Position numbers and translations under genes: made by a program. Below are positions 6,472 through 6,582 of a stretch of 6,582 nt of DNA, piece by piece; within the stretch, counting starts at the first letter, position 1; every line of letters starts with the position of its first letter. Under the pieces are notes generated by a model. It made no database searches, was not told where the DNA came from, and worked only from the letters and a program-made list of their open reading frames with translations. Where the stretch lies: NCBI GenBank assembly GCA_027624995.1, contig JAQBTI010000126.1, positions 1-6,582 of the forward strand, read 5' to 3'. This DNA is from Chloroflexota bacterium. GTDB taxonomy: Bacteria > Chloroflexota > Dehalococcoidia > Lucifugimonadales > CATQGZ01.

Positions 6472-6479
6472 TCACCTCC
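6472..6479 (-). promoter_or_regulatory. Strong ribosome-binding site that fixes the rph start
   Basis: On the minus strand GGAGGTGA precedes the ATG at 6469 with five bases between the GGAGG core and the start codon. It is the strongest Shine-Dalgarno sequence in the window and argues against the upstream in-frame start at 6505. Confidence 0.85.
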
Positions 6480-6493
6480 CGATAGCGGTCGGG

Positions 6494-6502
6494 AGTATAG
6501 CA
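6494..6502 (-). promoter_or_regulatory. Extended -10 promoter of rph
   Basis: TGCTATACT on the minus strand is an extended -10 element (TGn plus a 5-of-6 match to TATAAT). I see no good -35 hexamer 16-18 bases further upstream, as is common for extended -10 promoters. The predicted start is near 6487, giving a leader of about 18 bases that includes the Shine-Dalgarno site. Confidence 0.55.
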
Positions 6503-6543
6503 CACGGGTTTAGGAACACGGCATGGAGCCTGTCTCAGAAGTC

Positions 6544-6567
6544 CCTTCTCCCCTCCGCGGGAGAAGG
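6544..6567. repeat. Hairpin with G-rich tail, probable dispersed repeat fragment
   Basis: CCTTCTCCC (6544-6552) and GGGAGAAGG (6559-6567) form a perfect 9-bp stem with a 6-base loop. It is followed by TTAGGATGAGGGGGC up to the window edge. The wording (CTTCTCCC, hairpin, GGAGAAGGTTAGGATGAGGG) resembles the dispersed intergenic repeats of the GGGAGAGGGTTAGGGTGAGGG kind that I recall from many bacterial genomes. No U-tract follows, so it is not a typical intrinsic terminator. Only one copy is in the window, so repetition is inferred. Confidence 0.5.
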
Positions 6568-6582
6568 TTAGGATGAGGGGGC

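Noticed and set aside
6470..6505. Longer rph form starting at 6505
   Set aside because: The 12 added residues are not conserved, the start would lie upstream of the predicted -10 element, and the strong Shine-Dalgarno sequence points to 6469.

Overview
This is a G+C-rich (about 60 % by eye) bacterial chromosomal window of 6.6 kb. It carries two blocks of core RNA and membrane-biogenesis genes on the minus strand, separated by an accessory block on the plus strand. The core proteins (L34, RnpA, YidD, RNase PH) are clearly bacterial. Their wording, together with the MacB-type transporter, would suit a Chloroflexota-like lineage (Dehalococcoidia/SAR202 type), but this taxonomic guess rests on impression only and should be held loosely.

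Left block (1-712, minus strand): the conserved cluster rpmH (ribosomal protein L34, 45 aa), rnpA (RNase P protein, 118 aa) and yidD (membrane-insertion factor, cut by the left window edge). It is driven by a promoter with consensus -35 and -10 boxes, TTGACA-18-TATAAT. The -10 box lies so close to the rpmH ATG that the mRNA should be leaderless. No dnaA gene or DnaA-box cluster adjoins rpmH in the window.

Middle block (about 730-5701, plus strand): first a metallo-beta-lactamase-fold hydrolase whose frame is broken by one apparent extra base near 1200-1207; all metal-binding motifs survive across the two frames. After a 141-bp gap holding an operator-like palindrome comes a two-gene ABC transporter of the MacB/LolD/YbbAP (type VII) class. 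Its permease is 1082 aa, with ten predicted membrane helices in a 1+3+2+1+3 arrangement. Its ATPase is 229 aa and has every standard motif except the Walker A serine, which is arginine. The transporter is expected to be a homodimeric ATPase on one pseudo-symmetric permease. The substrate cannot be read from the sequence.

Right block (5753-6582, minus strand): rph (RNase PH, 238 aa) converges on the transporter operon. It has a strong Shine-Dalgarno sequence and an extended -10 promoter. The last 40 bases hold a hairpin with a G-rich tail that looks like part of a dispersed genomic repeat.

No intergenic stretch exceeds 150 bases. I found no tRNA, rRNA, CRISPR array, transposase or phage gene, and no convincing undescribed multi-gene system. 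The points most worth checking are the Walker A Ser-to-Arg change, the hydrolase frameshift, the leaderless rpmH transcript and the triplicated extracytoplasmic module in the permease.
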